64,000 nt of DNA from Flavihumibacter sp. UBA7668 (lineage in GTDB: Bacteria; Bacteroidota; Bacteroidia; Chitinophagales; Chitinophagaceae), in NCBI RefSeq assembly GCF_002483205.1, contig NZ_DLHM01000006.1, positions 1 to 64,000 of the forward strand, given 5' to 3'. The position numbers and the translations under genes are program-made. Shown here piece by piece: positions 62,268-64,000 of the stretch (position 1 is its first letter; each line of letters begins with the position of its first letter). The notes under the pieces were generated by a model. That model ran no database searches and had not been told where the DNA came from. It saw only the letters and a program-made list of their open reading frames with translations.

Positions 62268-63307
62268 AAAAGCTGTTGAATATATCATTAAAACGGTTTA
62301 CACTATTTGCAGCCATTTTATTGATCTGCAGTATTCCTGTATATTATTATATCATCAGAAAATTATGGGCATATGAGTTGGGCGAGCACAATATTGTTTT
62401 AACATCTGAAGCTGCAAAAGAAGACAGTTTTCTTATCATTCTCTCTATCACATCACTCACCCTGTTATTTTTTATCCTGCAACTTGTTGGGTTTGTTTTA
62501 ATTAATCTGCGGGTTTCGCGAATCTTATGGAAACCCTTTTATGACAGTATTGAAAAAATAAGAAATTTTGATCTTACAAAGCAGGAATCCATAGATTTTA
62601 ATAGCACGGAAGTACTTGAATTCACAGAATTAAATCAAAGCCTGGATAAATTATTTTTAGGGAACAGGAGTGCTTATGTACAGCAAAAGGAGTTTGCTGA
62701 AAATGCTTCGCATGAGTTACAAACACCACTCGCAATTATTCAGTCAAAAATAGATATATTATTGCAGAATAAAGACCTGACTGATTTACAATACCAGCTG
62801 TTGGATGAAATGCAGTCAGCACTTTCCAGAGTTTCCCGGATCAACAAAAATTTACTGTTACTTTCCAAAATTGAGAACAATCAATTTCTGGAGGTTGAGG
62901 CGCTTGATATTTCTGCTTTGCTCAAAGAGAAAATCACTGTTTTTGATAATTTCATCCAGGAAAAGGGGATTCAAGTTCAGGCATCCATTGAACCGGAAAT
63001 TTTACTCCATGCAAATGATAGTTTATTGATAATTATTTTTAATAATTTATTTACAAATGCTATCCGATATACACCCCGTAACGGGAAATTGATTATTGAA
63101 TTGTCGAAGAACCAGCTTCGTTTTAGTAATTCAGGCGATGTTTCCCTGAACAGATCGCATGTTTTCCAGCGTTTTGGTAAATCCTCTGATCATTCACCAG
63201 GTGCTGGTTTGGGTTTGTCCCTGGTTAATCAAATTTGCAAACGGTATAATTGGGTGCTGGATTATTCTTTTGTCAATAATTTCCACCTCTTTACGATCAC
63301 CTTTTAA
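62255..63307 (+). CDS. Sensor histidine kinase
   Basis: Two membrane helices (about 13-30, FTLFAAILLICSIPVYYYI; about 66-90, IILSITSLTLLFFILQLVGF), a short periplasmic loop of about 35 residues, HisKA domain with His153 (AENASHELQTPLAIIQSKID) and HATPase_c (NNLFTNAIRYTPRNGKLIIE, GAGLGLSLVNQICKRY). The short sensor suggests detection of envelope or membrane signals. Partner of the response regulator upstream. Confidence 0.93.
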   Translation: MGCMKKLLNISLKRFTLFAAILLICSIPVYYYIIRKLWAYELGEHNIVLTSEAAKEDSFLIILSITSLTLLFFILQLVGFVLINLRVSRILWKPFYDSIEKIRNFDLTKQESIDFNSTEVLEFTELNQSLDKLFLGNRSAYVQQKEFAENASHELQTPLAIIQSKIDILLQNKDLTDLQYQLLDEMQSALSRVSRINKNLLLLSKIENNQFLEVEALDISALLKEKITVFDNFIQEKGIQVQASIEPEILLHANDSLLIIIFNNLFTNAIRYTPRNGKLIIELSKNQLRFSNSGDVSLNRSHVFQRFGKSSDHSPGAGLGLSLVNQICKRYNWVLDYSFVNNFHLFTITF

Positions 63308-63358
63308 TTCAAATTTTCTTCCAATTTGGTTCCTACCTATGCAGTAGAAATCAATGAT

Positions 63359-64000
63359 ATGAAATTTTCCTGTTTATTTCTTTTGCTGTTACTTACAGTA
63401 AGTTCGCTCGTTTCTGCTCAGGAGAACGACAGTAGTTTACTGCCACGTAAAATCTGTTGGACGCATAAAAAGCTGGCTTATCCAACTGCTCTCCTTGTTT
63501 CAGGTGTGTTAACCAATAATAATAATCCTGAATCCGTCAAAAATGAAATTGTGGAAGCAAGAACTGAGCATTTTTCAGGGTTTAATACAAAAATTGATAA
63601 TTATTTACAGTTTAGTCCTATTCTTATAGCATATGGATTAGATGCGGCCGGTGTTCGTTCCAAAACTGATTTTGCCAATCGAACGGCTATTTTAGTAAAA
63701 GGTGAAGCGTTCATGTTTGGTACGGTTTCCCTTCTTAAACAAACAACCCGCCAGCTCAGACCGGATAAGTCGGCCTATACTTCCTTTCCCTCCGGACATA
63801 CGGCACAGGCATTTGCAGCAGCCACCTTTCTGAGTGAAGAGTACAAAGACAGATGGCCCTGGATGCCCTACGCCTCCTATGGAATTGCTTCTTCTGTAGG
63901 ATTACTGCGGATGGCAAATAACCGCCATTATATTAGTGACGTACTGATGGGTGCCGGACTTGGACTACTGTCTATGAAAGCGGCTTATTGGACGCACCGG
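63359..64000 (+). CDS. PAP2-family phosphatase, 5' part (continues beyond window)
   Basis: ATG at 63359 opens a 214-codon frame that runs off the end of the window without a stop. Signal peptide (FLLLLLTVSSLVSAQ). The three PAP2 motifs are present: KQTTRQLRP (KX6RP), FPSGHTAQAFA and LRMANNRHYISD (RX5HX3D). It is an exported or membrane-attached phosphatase, probably acting on lipid phosphates such as undecaprenyl diphosphate or LPS phosphate. Lies 51 bp after the kinase gene and may belong to its operon. Confidence 0.88.
   Translation, partial: MKFSCLFLLLLLTVSSLVSAQENDSSLLPRKICWTHKKLAYPTALLVSGVLTNNNNPESVKNEIVEARTEHFSGFNTKIDNYLQFSPILIAYGLDAAGVRSKTDFANRTAILVKGEAFMFGTVSLLKQTTRQLRPDKSAYTSFPSGHTAQAFAAATFLSEEYKDRWPWMPYASYGIASSVGLLRMANNRHYISDVLMGAGLGLLSMKAAYWTHR

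Noticed and set aside
1..64000. rRNA, tRNA, transposase, integrase or prophage structural genes
   Set aside because: None seen on either strand. The Rhs array and defence-like cluster look mobile in history but have no visible mobility gene.

Overview
The window looks like a chromosomal segment of a Bacteroidota bacterium, most likely Chitinophagaceae or a close relative. The support is two ECF sigma / FecR / SusC / SusD loci, many SPII lipoproteins, -7 boxes of the TAnnTTTG type close to start codons, a DUF2027-Smr protein, an MgtA-like P-ATPase and a PAP2 protein. There are no rRNA or tRNA genes, no recognisable transposase and no CRISPR array.

1-11.6 kb is a tandem array of five Rhs C-terminal toxin / immunity modules. 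The first is the tail of an RHS gene that begins upstream of the window and ends in an AHH nuclease-like toxin with a convergent immunity gene. Four orphan modules follow, each made of a piece of the same RHS core, a unique AT-rich toxin tip and a small immunity gene. The core pieces get steadily shorter (about 1.2, 1.1, 0.75 and 0.55 kb), one carries a nonsense codon, and a decayed RHS relic lies at the end. Three of the five putative immunity proteins are lipoproteins, which suggests envelope-acting toxins.

11.7-23.8 kb holds a TlpA-like thioredoxin fused to a DUF3738-like domain, a group of HTH regulators, a complete sigma/FecR/SusC/SusD locus, a small secreted protein and two divergent AraC-type regulators. 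24.0-26.3 kb is a compact five-gene cassette: two paralogous proteins of unknown function flanking a LytTR regulator, then a DUF5675-like protein and a small hydrophobic protein, with an 11-bp tandem repeat in front of the last three genes. This is the strongest candidate for an undescribed system. 26.5-30.9 kb contains small orphan genes, a secreted metzincin-type protease with a secreted neighbour, and a gene-poor stretch with two small ORFs.

30.9-39.4 kb resembles a defence island: an AAA15/OLD-like ATPase with a small partner, a HEPN protein, a small XRE regulator with repeated sites in its promoter, and a large PLD-SF2 helicase-S24 fusion coupled to a NUDIX hydrolase. 40.6-44.4 kb is housekeeping (polyprenyl synthase, APC transporter, Smr protein). 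44.5-53.8 kb is a second sigma/FecR/SusC/SusD locus with DUF4832-type and PKD lipoproteins, bordered by GC-rich palindromes. 53.8-64.0 kb carries VOC/SnoaL/HhH small proteins, a GlxA-type regulator, a glycogen phosphorylase, an MgtA-like ATPase, a two-component system and the start of a PAP2 phosphatase gene.

All functional names come from reading motifs and translations by eye; no database search was run.
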